Source of the DNA: Siphonodentalium dalli
Taxonomy: Eukaryota; Mollusca; Scaphopoda; Gadilida; Siphonodentaliidae
DNA: 64,000 bases
Direction: 5' to 3'
Assembly: GCA_032622095.1 (NCBI GenBank)
Contig: CP136066.1
Location: 153,103,152 to 153,167,151 of the forward strand
Shown: in pieces, positions 33,485-45,100 of the stretch
Layout of the letters: every line of letters begins with the position of its first letter
Numbering within the stretch: the first letter of the stretch is position 1
Notes under the pieces: generated by a model
The model's input: only the letters and a program-made list of their open reading frames with translations
What the model was told of the DNA's origin: nothing
Databases searched by the model: none
Made by a program: the position numbers and the translations under genes

Positions 33485-33499
33485 TTTAGCCTTAAGCTC

Positions 33500-34010
33500 G
33501 AAATAATTATTCTCAAGTTCTCCATAATCAGAATTTCGTTGAGAAAGAGAAATAAATTTTATTCAACATTTCAGATGATGAAAATTCAGAAAATTCAGAA
33601 AAGTTGGAAATTCATTAATGAGTTCATCATAATTTATGGCTGCAAACGGAATTTCTCGATTTATACAAAAATTACAAAACCATTTTTCATTGGAATTCAA
33701 TTTCATTCAAAATTCTTTTCTATTTAAATTCCCACATTTTCTATGCACCCAGTTACATGTACATGTACTACATTCATCACATTGTATTGCTTCTCCTGAC
33801 AAATTCTACATAAACAGTCTTGATTGTATTTTTTTTTCATTTAATTTCATGCAAGGCATCAAGGGAGAGGACAAGATATGGTTTAGAGTTCTCTGAAGGC
33901 TTAACAAACACTTTTCAGCCCGTGATCCATGTATTAGTACCTGCTATTCTGTTTGCCGACTTCATTTTACGAACTTCTATATGAATTTGTGCATTTTTGG
34001 CTGTAAGTTC
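33500..34010. other. No gene recognised; LINE leader or flank
   Basis: AT-rich sequence above the LINE endonuclease, ending at the 39-G run. May be 5' LINE sequence. Confidence 0.35.
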
Positions 34011-34011
34011 A

Positions 34012-34050
<39 letters not shown>
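34012..34050. repeat. 39-base poly-G run
   Basis: Uninterrupted G tract directly abutting TAGTAAAATATTTGCAGG, the left end of family F copy 1. G-rich stretches also sit at the outer edges of the other family F copies, so the tract may be an expanded element end. Confidence 0.9.
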
Positions 34051-34051
<1 letters not shown>

Positions 34052-36622
34052 AGTAAAATATTTGCAGGAAGGTATGCCGGGGTGGGTGGGTGCCCCTTTT
34101 TACTAAAGACCTTTTGTGCCCTTATATGACATTTGTAACAGTTTAAAACATATTATAAGAATTTATAACTGCAAAAACACCATATTTATGTTACTGGGAC
34201 ATCATATGGGCCTTAGTAGAGATGACATTAAGCTATATGGCATGTTGCATATGGAGCGGTGTGTTGAAAAAATTCCTTCCCGACGCCCCTCGGAAAGAAG
34301 CTTCGAGAAATGTAAAACTGAAATATATAAACTTGTCTTGATGTAACTAAAGCCAAGATCATTGTGTGCATGGAAAAAGAGCGACTGCCTCAAACATTAA
34401 TGTGACTATCAATGGCTAGAATATAACTGTCATCACACTGTTCATACTCTCACAACACCTAAAATATCCAAGTCTGGCATAGTGACTGTTTGTCATTTAT
34501 TATAACAGAGGTTGCTCCAGTAGACTAACAAAAGTGTTAAGGCATAATGCTAGATAATGGGCTGGTTGGCAGACTAATCGGGAAATGGTTAGAAATTATG
34601 GAATTGTGTGTATCCTGTACAATGACCTAAGTTTGCATATATAAGTAAACTTGTCCTGATGCAACTAATGCCTAGATCATTGTGTGCATGGAAAAAGAGC
34701 GAGCAACTGTCTCAAACATTAATGTGACTATCAATGGGTAGAAAATATCTGTCATCAGTGCATCAAGCCAATCAGTGAATTATTTGCATGTCTTTCAACT
34801 CAGTAGTCCAGGTCTTATTGTACTAAAACCAGCTAAGATATTGGTATGGCGAGATCCTGGTTTTAGTCCAAGCACCGCCTGCATAGCATTCCTATGACAC
34901 GACTTACGCCCAGGATCTGTGGCGGGAATTTGTGGTGTATTTTACTCGATTTACCTAACAAATCAATACATGATGCTATATACATCGGAAAGAGTGACAT
35001 CTTATGGTCATAATGGTGTATTATAATCTAACTTTCTTGTTAAATTACGCATAGAATATTCCGGTTGATTGTCACCGACATCGCTGTTTTTATATTTTGT
35101 TTACGTTTTAACTTAAACCCGAAGAGTTACGAAGAACCTCGGCATATTCCGGAGTTTGTTTTGGCCGAGACGAAACAAAATGGCAGGCCCCATATTAATC
35201 TAATGCTGGTTGTGTTAACACTGTTTTAAACTGTGAGATGGTTGTAATTCCCGTAATTTATTTAATGTATTACATTTATATCTTCAATATTTCGTTATCT
35301 ATGTATTTATTTATTTATTGACACGTATAATTACGATTACAATGGAGAATTCATCGTGGGTGGTTGACCGAAAATCTACGGAATATTTTCACCGGAAAAT
35401 GACGAACGCAGTTCGCGAGGTCAACTGAGTTCGCATACTTTTAAAAATTTGTAAACAATGCGGCAAATGTCTCTTTTCACATTAAATTACCGCTTTCAAT
35501 TCACAACTGATGTGGGTTTCAGATCAAATAGCATGTCTTCTGAGGAAAATATCCGTTTATTGTCGCAATTGTGATATTTTATTTCATATAATTGTGGTTT
35601 TATTTGAGCGGGTCACTAACGCTTAAGTCGTGTTATAGGAAGCCTATATGCAGGCGGGCTTGGACTAAACACCAGCATCTCGCCATACCAACATCTTAGC
35701 TGGTTTTAGTACAACAAGACTTGGACTATCAACTCAGATGATCTCTCACAAGACCGAAAGTATTCAAGTCTGGTAGAGTGCTGTGACTGCTTGTCATCTA
35801 TATATATAAACGAGTAGGATCTGTCAGGATTTTTCTCTCAGACCCCTGGACCGAGTTCAACCAAATTTGGTGTGGTGACTCGGGGTACTCTGGCGGATGT
35901 TATAATGGTATTAGTTTTTCAACATTTTTAATTAAAAAAAATAAAATAAAATTGGTTTTGTTAAATTGAGCAAGGAATTCAATCTTTAAAAAAAATATAT
36001 TAAAACAATATATATAAATCAAAATGTTTCAATGACCAAATGTGCTTGAAGCGCACAAAGTGGCCGCCGTTAAGTGAAGGCTCTGTCTAAGATCAAAATG
36101 TGTGCGAAGTCCAACAAAAGGGGCCACAGGTACAATGTATCTCCGATGCTGAATATAGGCTCCCAAAGGAAGCCTGTTTCAGCGAGTTTAAAAAGTATAA
36201 TAGAAGTAAGTTGCTCCAGTAGACTAACATATTAAAGTGGTATGGAATATGTTAGATAATGGGCTGGTTGACAGACTAATCAGGAAATAGTTAGAAATTA
36301 TGAAATTTTGTGTATTCTGCACAATGACCTAGGTTTACAGATGATCGGCAATTTACATGTATAAAACTTTTTTTTTCCAATTAAAATAGCTTCTGAAACA
36401 GGCTAAACTGTTATTTGAACTAATTGAGATCATTCCCAGTCATAAGAGTGATATCAGTAGAGTTTTACGATATTTTAGACCAAATTTTAGTGAAATTTGG
36501 GGGGGGGGATGTCAAAAAATTGGGACTAAAACATTTTTTTTGCAGTTTTGGGGGTGGTGGGTCCCCGAAAAGGCCAGATGCAAAAAAACGACATACCTTC
36601 CTGCAAATGTTTTACTACACCC
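34051..36622 (+). mobile_element. TIR element family F, copy 1 (carries a nested element)
   Basis: Left end TAGTAAAATATTTGCAGGAA and right end TTCCTGCAAATGTTTTACTA are inverted repeats, bordered by G-rich and C-rich tracts. The inside contains CTCCAGTAGACTAAC and ATAATGGGCTGGTTG blocks twice (34515 and 36213 regions). A 925-bp element is inserted at 34804. No transposase ORF. Related copies lie at 39380-40960 (inverted) and 51082-52060. Confidence 0.7.
34804..35728. mobile_element. TIR element family E, copy 1, with 9-bp target duplication
   Basis: Ends TAGTCCAGGTCTT and AAGACTTGGACTA, with longer imperfect TIRs of about 100 bp (AGCTAAGAT, GACACGACTTACG). Flanked by TCAACTCAG at 34795-34803 and 35729-35737. 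The host is family F copy 1; family F copy 3 has the unoccupied site at 51850-51860. A 9-bp duplication suggests a Mutator-like or similar class. No ORF visible. Confidence 0.88.
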
Positions 36623-36667
36623 CCCCCCGGTAAGTTGTTCATTTATATACACTGAACTGAACTTCTC

Positions 36668-36877
36668 TCATAATCTCCTGTTTATTTTTAGTACTCTTGT
36701 TTTCAACATAGAATTGGATAATTGGATTATGACTGGCATTTGACCATGCCTCCTCTTTGGAATATCATGTATAGCTGTAATTTCGTATTTGTTGATTTTA
36801 ATGCCAAGTTCTGTATCAGCAAAATTAATGAAGTTGTCCCTCAATTGCGTACAGTTCATCTGTGCCATCCTCTTCAT
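36668..36877 (-). pseudogene. Possible LINE ORF1 C-terminal fragment
   Basis: 70-codon segment with a LGIKINKYEITAIHDIPKR...MPVIIQLSN pattern. It resembles the C-terminal domain of LINE ORF1 proteins, where the usual pattern is I..IHR.P and P.IV.F. No partner domain is nearby. Low confidence. Confidence 0.4.
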
Positions 36878-36879
36878 GA

Positions 36880-37678
36880 ATCTCTTTCGCTTCTACCTGT
36901 TCTGCCCCATTTCTGTCTCCGCATTTATCCTTAACATTTCCGATTGATTTGCAGATTGCTGACTACCGGAATCCTGTGGTGCATGTTATTGCTAGCAGGT
37001 ACAAGAAACAAGGGCCTGCATGATCAAGTTATTCAAAAAAACTCCTATAAGTTTGTACCGGAAAGGGAACCGGAACTCTCAGCTCGGAAAAGAAGTGACG
37101 AGATCGAAAAGGGGAGAACTAAAAAGAAACCAAACTGAACACATCGTATATTTGTTGCTGTTGCTATTTTCATTATTACATGTATCTCATACAATCTTCA
37201 AGTTTCTGCATATAATTATTGGTGAGTATAAACCTTATTATCTTGTGCATGTATTAATATAACATTTACTTTTTGTATACCCATTTATTCTTCACTAGTG
37301 CTACTATTAAGGTCAATATATAAAATTGTTACCCCGTGTCCCTTCCCATAGAATGGGTACTACGTGACCAGACACAGGGTAATTAATAATATTGGTGTTC
37401 TCACAACAGGAAGGAGTGCGCTAAATGTGAGCCTCCAAATAGTTCTGGAGTTACCTCACTTAACGGTTAACCGCAGTGATCCAAGAACTCCTCGTTGGAA
37501 GAGAAGAATTATTGAATTTAAAAATAGTGAACTCCCTTGTAACATATTATATCGATAATGATACACTGTTAAAGTTGCCCACTCGTTTTAATTTATATTT
37601 TTTTACTATAAATACCAGGTACATGTTTTTATTAATTTTAACTGATATCAGATATGCCCTGTCAGCATGTGGAAACGA
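36880..37678. other. No gene recognised; short hairpin
   Basis: TTACCCCGTGTC at about 37328 pairs with GACACAGGGTAA at about 37372, making a hairpin of about 55 bp. ORFs of 60-80 codons lack recognisable domains. Confidence 0.4.
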
Positions 37679-37687
37679 CCAAGTAGG

Positions 37688-38163
37688 GCTGAAATGGTCA
37701 CTGTCACCCCCTTTCGTTCAGTTGGGTACCCAGCTTTTTAAAATTTACAGTTGGGTACCCAGCTTTTATAAAATTTACAGTTGGGTACCCAGCTTTATGA
37801 AATCTCGCCAATGTTAGACGTGACCTTTAATTCAACATGGCCGACGTTTGTAGCTTTTCCGTGCTCCAGGGGTAGGTTGGCAATTATCGCAATACGATAG
37901 GGGAACACTTCAGTACAGCAGTCGATCTGCAGGATCTACAATTCTTTTCTGCTGTTAATATATTTCAAGCATCGTAAACTTAACAGGTTCATTTGGAGTT
38001 AAAAACAAACGGCAATCAAATAATTAATAAATCACGTTCTGTGTGAGATTTCATAAAGCTGGGTACCCAACTGTAAATTTTATAAAAGCTGGGTACCCAA
38101 CTGTAAATTTTAAAAATCTGGGTACCCAACTGAACGAAAGGGGGTGACAGTGACCATTTCAGC
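37688..38163. mobile_element. 476-bp TIR element with repeats inside its TIRs and a 9-bp target duplication
   Basis: Terminal GCTGAAATGGTCACTG and its inverse. The TIRs are about 125 bp long and each contains three copies of AGTTGGGTACCCAGCTTT spaced about 28 bp apart. Flanked by CCAAGTAGG at 37679-37687 and 38164-38172. The long TIRs and 9-bp duplication suggest a Mutator-like non-autonomous element. The two arms are almost identical. Confidence 0.88.
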
Positions 38164-38172
38164 CCAAGTAGG

Positions 38173-38915
38173 CCTACTGAAGAAGGCTAAGCCTCTACTT
38201 AGACTCATAGTAGGAAAAAAGTTCCTATATTATATATAAATAATCTGTCATATGATATGATTTACAAATTAGACAATATATTTATCTGATAGCAGTATCA
38301 TCAGTATGGGCACATATGTGATATAAATTTAAAATTATAACAAAATCGTTGAAAATGGGCCATGTAAATTGTAATGTGTCAATAATCTCGACAATTTGTG
38401 AAAATGCATACTTTTTTAGATACCTAAATTATGAACATAAGTAACGATCAACTTAGTTGAATTGCGGATTGTCTTCTGTAATTGAAAATGACGTCTAATT
38501 CATACGAATTATGTAAAATGTTCTAAATGTTTTCCAAATGTATCCATTTCGTTTTGACGCTGCCATTCGCGGGAAATAATGTTGGATTAAAAACGCGGAA
38601 GCAATGATGAGACTGAAAACGGATTATAAACGACAAAAACGGGTAATGGCATTATTGTCTCATTGAAAAACTATATGGTACCGCTACCTATTTTTCCGAC
38701 AAAATATAAACGTCATATATCGGGCAGCTATGGGAGGGGGCACTTCCTCCCATGTCTTCCTCCTACTCCTCCATCTTGGACTGTGGCCTTCGGCCAAGAT
38801 CTTCAGCGGCAATCAGTACCATGTACTTTTGAACATGCACATACTTCGATATATATTTGCCCTGAATGCAGAAAAAACATATCTAAGTTGCAGTAGCTCC
38901 AGGTAGCTTTTTTGA
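38173..38915. other. No gene recognised
   Basis: An ORF at 38663-38896 has no recognised domain. The sequence leads into the TGATATCA array. Confidence 0.4.
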
Positions 38916-39245
38916 ATTCATTTAGTGATATCAATAAATGGTCTTTTCGTCCGATTTATTGATATCACATAATAAATATATTATACCGGTATCATAAAAT
39001 CGAATGTGTGATATATCACTAAGTGTTTACATATTTTGTGATATCATATATTCCCTAACAGTTTATGATATCACAACATCGAATTATTGATATCACTAAA
39101 TACTTAATATGTTGTGTTATCAATAGTTTGTGATATACTCAAATATTTAATGATACCGTATCATATACATGTATTCGATTTCGTGATATCATATATTCGT
39201 TTAGTGATATCATAAAATGAATCATTTATATCACTAAATATGTAA
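38916..39245. repeat. TGATATCA palindrome array, left arm
   Basis: At least seven TGATATCA-type cores separated by 20-50 AT-rich bases (AGTGATATCATAAAATGAAT). Mirrored by the array at 41332-41935. Confidence 0.85.
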
Positions 39246-39269
39246 TAAATAGAAGAACGGCTCCCATAT

Positions 39270-39372
39270 CCCATGGGATGCCAAATCCACATTTAATAGC
39301 TACTTACGCTTAAGCATAATGATAGGGCATTTTGCATTACACCTAATCGTAATGTCATTACACGCGTAATTA
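39270..39372. repeat. CTTAAGC / CGTAAT short-repeat block, left arm
   Basis: CCACATTTAATAGC then CTTACGCTTAAGCATAATG and CATTACACGCGTAAT. The reverse complement of this order is found at 41065-41320. Confidence 0.75.
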
Positions 39373-39379
39373 CTAGGTT

Positions 39380-40960
39380 TCCATAGCAGGGTGGGGGTAG
39401 TAACAAATTTGCAGGAAGGTATGCCGTTTTTTTTGCATTTGGCATTTCCAGGGACCCACCACCCTCAAACCTGCAAAAAAAATATTTTTCTACTCCCAAC
39501 TTTTTGACAACCCTACTGATATCATAGTTTAACCTGTTTCAAAAGCTGTTTTAATTGAAAAAAAACAAGTTTTATAAATTGCTGATCATCTGTAAACTTA
39601 GGTCATTGTGCAGAATGCAAAATATTTCATAATTTGAACTGAACTGAACTGATTTCTGACTATTTCCTGATTAGTCTGTCAATCAGTCCATTATCTAACA
39701 TATTCTATACCACTTATGTTAGTCTACTGGAGCAAATTACTTATATACTAAACTAGCTGAAACAGGCTCCAGTTTGGGAATATATATTCAGCATAGGAGA
39801 TACCTGTGTGACTTGGCACTCATTTTGATCTTAGACAGAGCTTTCGTTTAGCGGCAGCCCCTTTGTGCGCTTCAAGCACATTTGGTCATGAAACATTTTG
39901 ATTTATATAGGCCTATATCGTTTTAATATATTTTTTGTAAAGATTGAATTCATTGCTCAATTTAACAAAACCAATTTAATTTAATTTTTTGAAAAACTAA
40001 TACATTATAACATCCGCCATGGTACCACGAGTCACCACACCAAATTTGGTTGAACTCGGTCCAGGGGTCTGAGAGAAAAATCTGGACAGATCCTACTTGT
40101 TAAAATATATAGATGACAAGCAGTTACAGAACTATACCAGACTTGGATACTTTAGGTATTGTGAGAGATCCTCTGAGTTGAAAGACATGCAAATAGTTCA
40201 CCGATTGGCTTGCATGATGCACTGATGACATATTTTCTACCCGTTGATAGTCACATTAATGTTTGAGACAGTTACTCGCTCTTTTTCCATGCACACAATG
40301 ATCTAGGCATTAGTTACATCAGGACAAGTTTACTTATATATGCAAACGTAGGTCGTTGTACAGGATACACACAATTCCATAATTTCTAACCATTTCTCGA
40401 TTAGTCTGTCAACCAGCCCATTATCTGGCATTATGCCTTAACACTTTTGTTAGTCTACTGGAGCAACCTCTGTTATAATAAATGACAAACAGTCACTATG
40501 CCAGACTTGAATATTTTAGGTGTTGTGAGAGTAACAGATCATATGAGTTGATAGACATGCATATATTTCACCGATTGGCGTGATGCACCGATCAACAGTG
40601 TGATGACAGTTATATTCTAGCCATTGATAGTCATATTAATTTTTTAGACAGTTGCTCGCTCTTTTTCCATGCACACAATGATCTAGCTAGGCTTTAGTTA
40701 CATCAAGACAAGTTTATTTATTTCAGTTTTACATTTCTCGAAGCTTCTTTCCAAAGGGTGTTGGGGAAGGAATTTTTTCCCCACACGCCCCATATTCAAC
40801 ATGCCATAGCTTAATGTCATCTCCACTAAGGCCCATATGAGGTCACAGTAACATAAATATGATGTTTTTTGCAGTTATAAATCCTTATAATATGTTTTAA
40901 ACTGTTACAAATGTCAAATAAGGGCACAAAAGGTTTTTAGTAAAAAATTTGCATGAGTCT
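39380..40960 (-). mobile_element. TIR element family F, copy 2 (inverted relative to copies 1 and 3)
   Basis: GGGTAGTAACAAATTTGCAGG at the left matches the right end of copy 1 in reverse. The body reads as copy 1 on the minus strand (CCAGACTTGAATATTTTAGG, ATAATGACCT-type blocks) through to AGGGCACAAAAGG near 40922. It lies in the loop between the two TGATATCA/CTTAAGC arms. Confidence 0.7.
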
Positions 40961-41064
40961 GATGAGATTGTAAAAAACGCGTTTTATATATATGTCAAAA
41001 GTTACTAGCATCAGTAATTGGCTGCATCCATTTCATCTCCAGGGGAGTTTTGAGATATGGAATT

Positions 41065-41320
41065 TGAATTACACTTAAGCGTAATGCAATTATGTACTTA
41101 AATGTAATACAAATTCCATTACGCGTTAAATAACGTAGTGGCATTACGTTTAAGCATAAACTCATTATGGTTAAGCGTAACATTGGCATTATGATTAAGC
41201 GTAATTAATTATGCTTAAGCATAATTGTATTATGCTTAAGTGTAATGGAATTATGCTTAAGCATATGCTTTACACTTAAGTGTAATTGGCTATTAAATGT
41301 GAATTTTGGCCTCATGATAG
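41065..41320. repeat. CTTAAGC / GTAAT short-repeat block, right arm
   Basis: More than ten variants of CTTAAGCGTAAT or CTTAAGCATAAT in alternating orientation, ending GGCTATTAAATGTGAATTTTGG, the inverse of the left-arm edge. Confidence 0.85.
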
Positions 41321-41331
41321 AACAAAATCGA

Positions 41332-41935
41332 ATATATACTTACTACTTTGTGATATCTATAATTCAAAAATTAATTTATGATGTCACAAATTGGAATTAG
41401 TGATATCTTGAAATCATTATGTAATATAATAAAATATTTAATAATATCATATTTCGATTTTATAATATCATATAATTCATTTAGTGATATCATAAAATGA
41501 ATTATTGATATCACTAACTATGTAATAATTAGAATTGGTTGAATTAGTGATATAACAAAATCGAATATGTGATATCATAAAATGACTAATATTTATTGAT
41601 ATCACAAAATGAATATATGGTATCATTAATTATAATTAGTTTTATCATAAAATGAATTTAAGAATATATTATATCGCAAAATAGAAAGCATTTAGTGATA
41701 TCAATAATTATATTTTGTGATATCATAAATTCATTTTATGATATCAATCAATATCTTATGATATCGCTAAATGCACTGAGTGATATCAATAAATATGTCT
41801 AAATAGTCTTTTCATCCGAATGAATGATATCATAAAATGACTAGACCAATATGATGTCACAAATTCGAATAAGTGATATCACAAAACGAATATATGATAT
41901 CATAAATCGAGTATGTGATATCACTAATTAAATGA
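41332..41935. repeat. TGATATCA palindrome array, right arm
   Basis: About fourteen TGATATCA-type cores in 600 bp. It ends about 170 bp before the UBXN1 start codon and so lies in or next to that gene's promoter. Confidence 0.88.
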
Positions 41936-42106
41936 ATACAATTTTAGAACTTGGAAGGTGCATTGTAGTTTCGTTTCGGCGAACGATTTCATATTTATGA
42001 ACAACCATTGAAGAGTTATCTACCCTGAAAAAATATTTCATGTTTTTGTGACGACTTTTATACATCAAATTCACGATCACAAAGAAAATCATCAACCAAC
42101 TTCGTT

Positions 42107-42159
42107 ATGTCGTCGGATGTACAAACCTTGTTAGAAATGGGCTTCCCCCAAAATAGAGC
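42107..42159 (+). CDS. UBXN1: UBXN1 exon 1 (start codon, UBA first half)
   Basis: 53 coding bases, MSSDVQTLLEMGFPQNR plus two bases of Ala. Donor GC|GTGAGC, phase 2. The MGF loop that contacts ubiquitin in UBA domains is here. Splices to the C of exon 2 to complete GCC. Confidence 0.93.
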
Positions 42160-45100
42160 GTGAGCTTTCTTTTTGTTGTTTTTATCTTTGCCTGCGTGCT
42201 GAATTTTCGTTTTTTCGAGTTATCGATACCCATGAACAACAAAAGTTTTGGCAATTTTTTTTTGTTTTATGCTGGTTTTATGTGCCTTTTTTCATGAACC
42301 TATTCTCACAATTGTATGAAATGAAATGCAGGTGTTAAATTAGCCACTGAATTAGAGATTTGCCCATTTACTGACCTATTAAAAAGTACCTATTTGGAGC
42401 AAGTTCCAGTTTGGTGGAAGTTTGGTAAGGGTAAAAGAGGGATTCTCATAAAAACATTGACAGAATGTACTCGGGTACGAAATTAAAGTGTGTTCAATCA
42501 GGCCTGGCATTCTCAGAAATCTAGGAGAGCTAAAAATCGCCCTCCTGAAAAGGTCTAGGAGGGCTATTATTTGTGCCGAGCACAGGAGGGCGAAAATGAA
42601 CAAGTTCTAACAATGCCTCAATGATGCCTGACATTATATAGCACTGTCCAGTTGCGTGGGAGGCATGACGCAATACTTCAAAGTGACATAACCCTGAACG
42701 GTGTGTCTATTTCACAGAGGCACGTGCTTCCGGTGGAAATGTTGCTACAACGTAATCAATATCGCTTGTACATTTCGCCAGGGACAGTCGGAATGCGGCT
42801 TATAGATCAAAGGTCCCATACCGACATCGTTTAACACTTCGTTGCCGACTCTGAAAAGACTGTTAGTACATAGATCATTACTTACACCCGGGTCCTGGAG
42901 AGCGATGTTTTGCCGTTTGGGAGGGCGTTATTTCGTCCGCCTGGATTATTTTCAGGCGGGCGGTAGGCGAGCGATTTTATCGCTCGCCTCAGAATGCCAG
43001 GCCTGGTTCAATGTTAGCACCATCTGTATGTTCATCTCATATAACTAAAACTTTCACCACAGTCCCGAGGAATCACTGTTTGTTAAATATAATTAATAAT
43101 AATTTTAATATTAAATCTATATACTATAGAAATACTAGTTGGGCCTAAAAAAACAACTTATTTGTTTCCTATTACGGTGCCAAAAAATTCCAGGTAGGTA
43201 GGTAGGGATTTTTTTTTTTTTGGTAATATTTTTTTATTTCCCCCCCCCGAACAGTTAAGAAGTACATTAATGCTTACTCTTTATACTTGTGTTAAGGCTG
43301 TCCATATATATTGCAAGTAAACAGTTAATGTAACACAATAATATGATATAAAGTATTGTCAATGTGAACAAACAAATGCCTCCCAGGCACTCAATTATGC
43401 AGCTCTCAGACTCTTGTAATTATTCTCTCAGTTTAGATTGTGGTGGCACATCTTCCTCAGAGCACAATATTGACATATCAACAGGCCCAAGACATACACC
43501 ATAATAGGGCTTTTCTATTACTTTATAATAACATAACTTGCATGATATTAATTCAAACCTCACTTAAATATTTGGTCATACACCTCAGGACCTACATGTA
43601 AGACACACATCTCACATGCGCCTCAGTCACATTGCACAGGGTGTAAATGTTCCTCAGACACCCCTCAACTGCACTGAAATATAAAGTCCCACACCACACT
43701 GAAAATGGTACCATAGGCCACACCTTGACTGAGGTACCACACCTCAGCATTCAAATTGGCCCCAACTTTGAAGTTCCTTATACACACTGGCATATGCATG
43801 CTTGTAAGTTTGATACACACAAACAAACCAGTAGATAATTTCATGTGCTTTTTTAGTGCCCTTCCCAGAAGGTAGTCCAAGTCTTCTCGTACTAAAACTA
43901 GCTAAGATTTTGGGATGGAGAGATGCTAGTGTTTAGTCCGAGAACGCGTGCATAGCCTTCTTATGACACGAGTTACGCCCAGGATCTGTGGCGGGAATCT
44001 GTGGTGTATTTTACTCGATTTACCTAACAAAGCAATACATGATGCTATATACGTCGGAAAGAGTGACATCTTATGGTCAGAATGGTGTATAATAATCTAA
44101 CTTTATTGTTAAATTACACATAGAATATTCCGGTTGATTGCCACAAACATCGTTGTTTTTTCTGTTTGTTTACTTAACTGAAAGCCGAACTCAGGTTCCG
44201 AAGAACTTCGGCATTGTCCGGTGTTTGTTCTGAGTATTCTAGTTTCCGTTTCTATATATAGCGCGGGGTTTTCCGAACAAAATGGTGAAAACCGATCGCC
44301 GCAAAGTCCAGTTTCCAATGTGCTTTGAGAACAATTCCCGCACTAAAAACTTAATGACATAATGGAGGATCAGAAAGGTAGTTTTGTTGACAATTTTCGC
44401 AAGCAACTTGTCAAAATTGGAGCAAATTAGAACTCTTGTGTCTGACTTGCCATGCGTGTGATTTTCATCCATGTGCATTTTGACTTTTGTGTTGATAAGG
44501 TTAAATATTTATACAAATTTTGTTTGATTTTTTGTATAATTACGTATAAAATAGGACGAGTGTGAGATACCTTTTATCACATGATCAAATAAACCCGAAG
44601 CAACGCGAAATATTCATCGAAAACAATCATAAACTACAGCGATCGCAAGTTATCTGAAGAACGCCGTGACGTCATCGCACGCGCTGATATTAAACGTGTC
44701 TATTACCGATAATTATGAAACTGCTTTTATGGCCAAATTATGTGATAAATTTATATCTTCAATGTTTAATTAATCTATTTATTTTTTATTTATTGACACA
44801 CATAATTACGATTACAATGGAGAATTCATCGTAATTTGCGTTGTCAGTCGAAAATCTACGGAATATTTTCAACGGAAAATGCCGAACACAGTTCGCGAGG
44901 TCAACTGAGTTCGCATACTTTTAAAAATTTGTAAACATTGCGGTAAATGTCTCTTTTCGCATTAAATTACCGCTTTCAATTCACAACTGATGTGGGGGGG
45001 TTCAGATCAAATAGCATGTCTTCTGCGGAAAATATCTTTTATTGTCGCAATTGTGATATTTTATTTCATATAATTGTGGTTTTATTTGAGCGGGTCATTA

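Larger units (their letters stand above)
30285..33490 (-). mobile_element. Decayed CR1/Jockey-type LINE, interrupted
   Basis: Read on the minus strand the order is endonuclease (33484 to 32693), a linker (32278 to 32050), a foreign ~1 kb tandem-repeat element (32050 to about 31070), then reverse transcriptase (31008 to 30419). Frames are broken in several places. The order is that of a non-LTR retrotransposon ORF2. Its 3' end abuts Helentron-like copy 2, so it probably inserted there or was joined by deletion. Confidence 0.8.
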
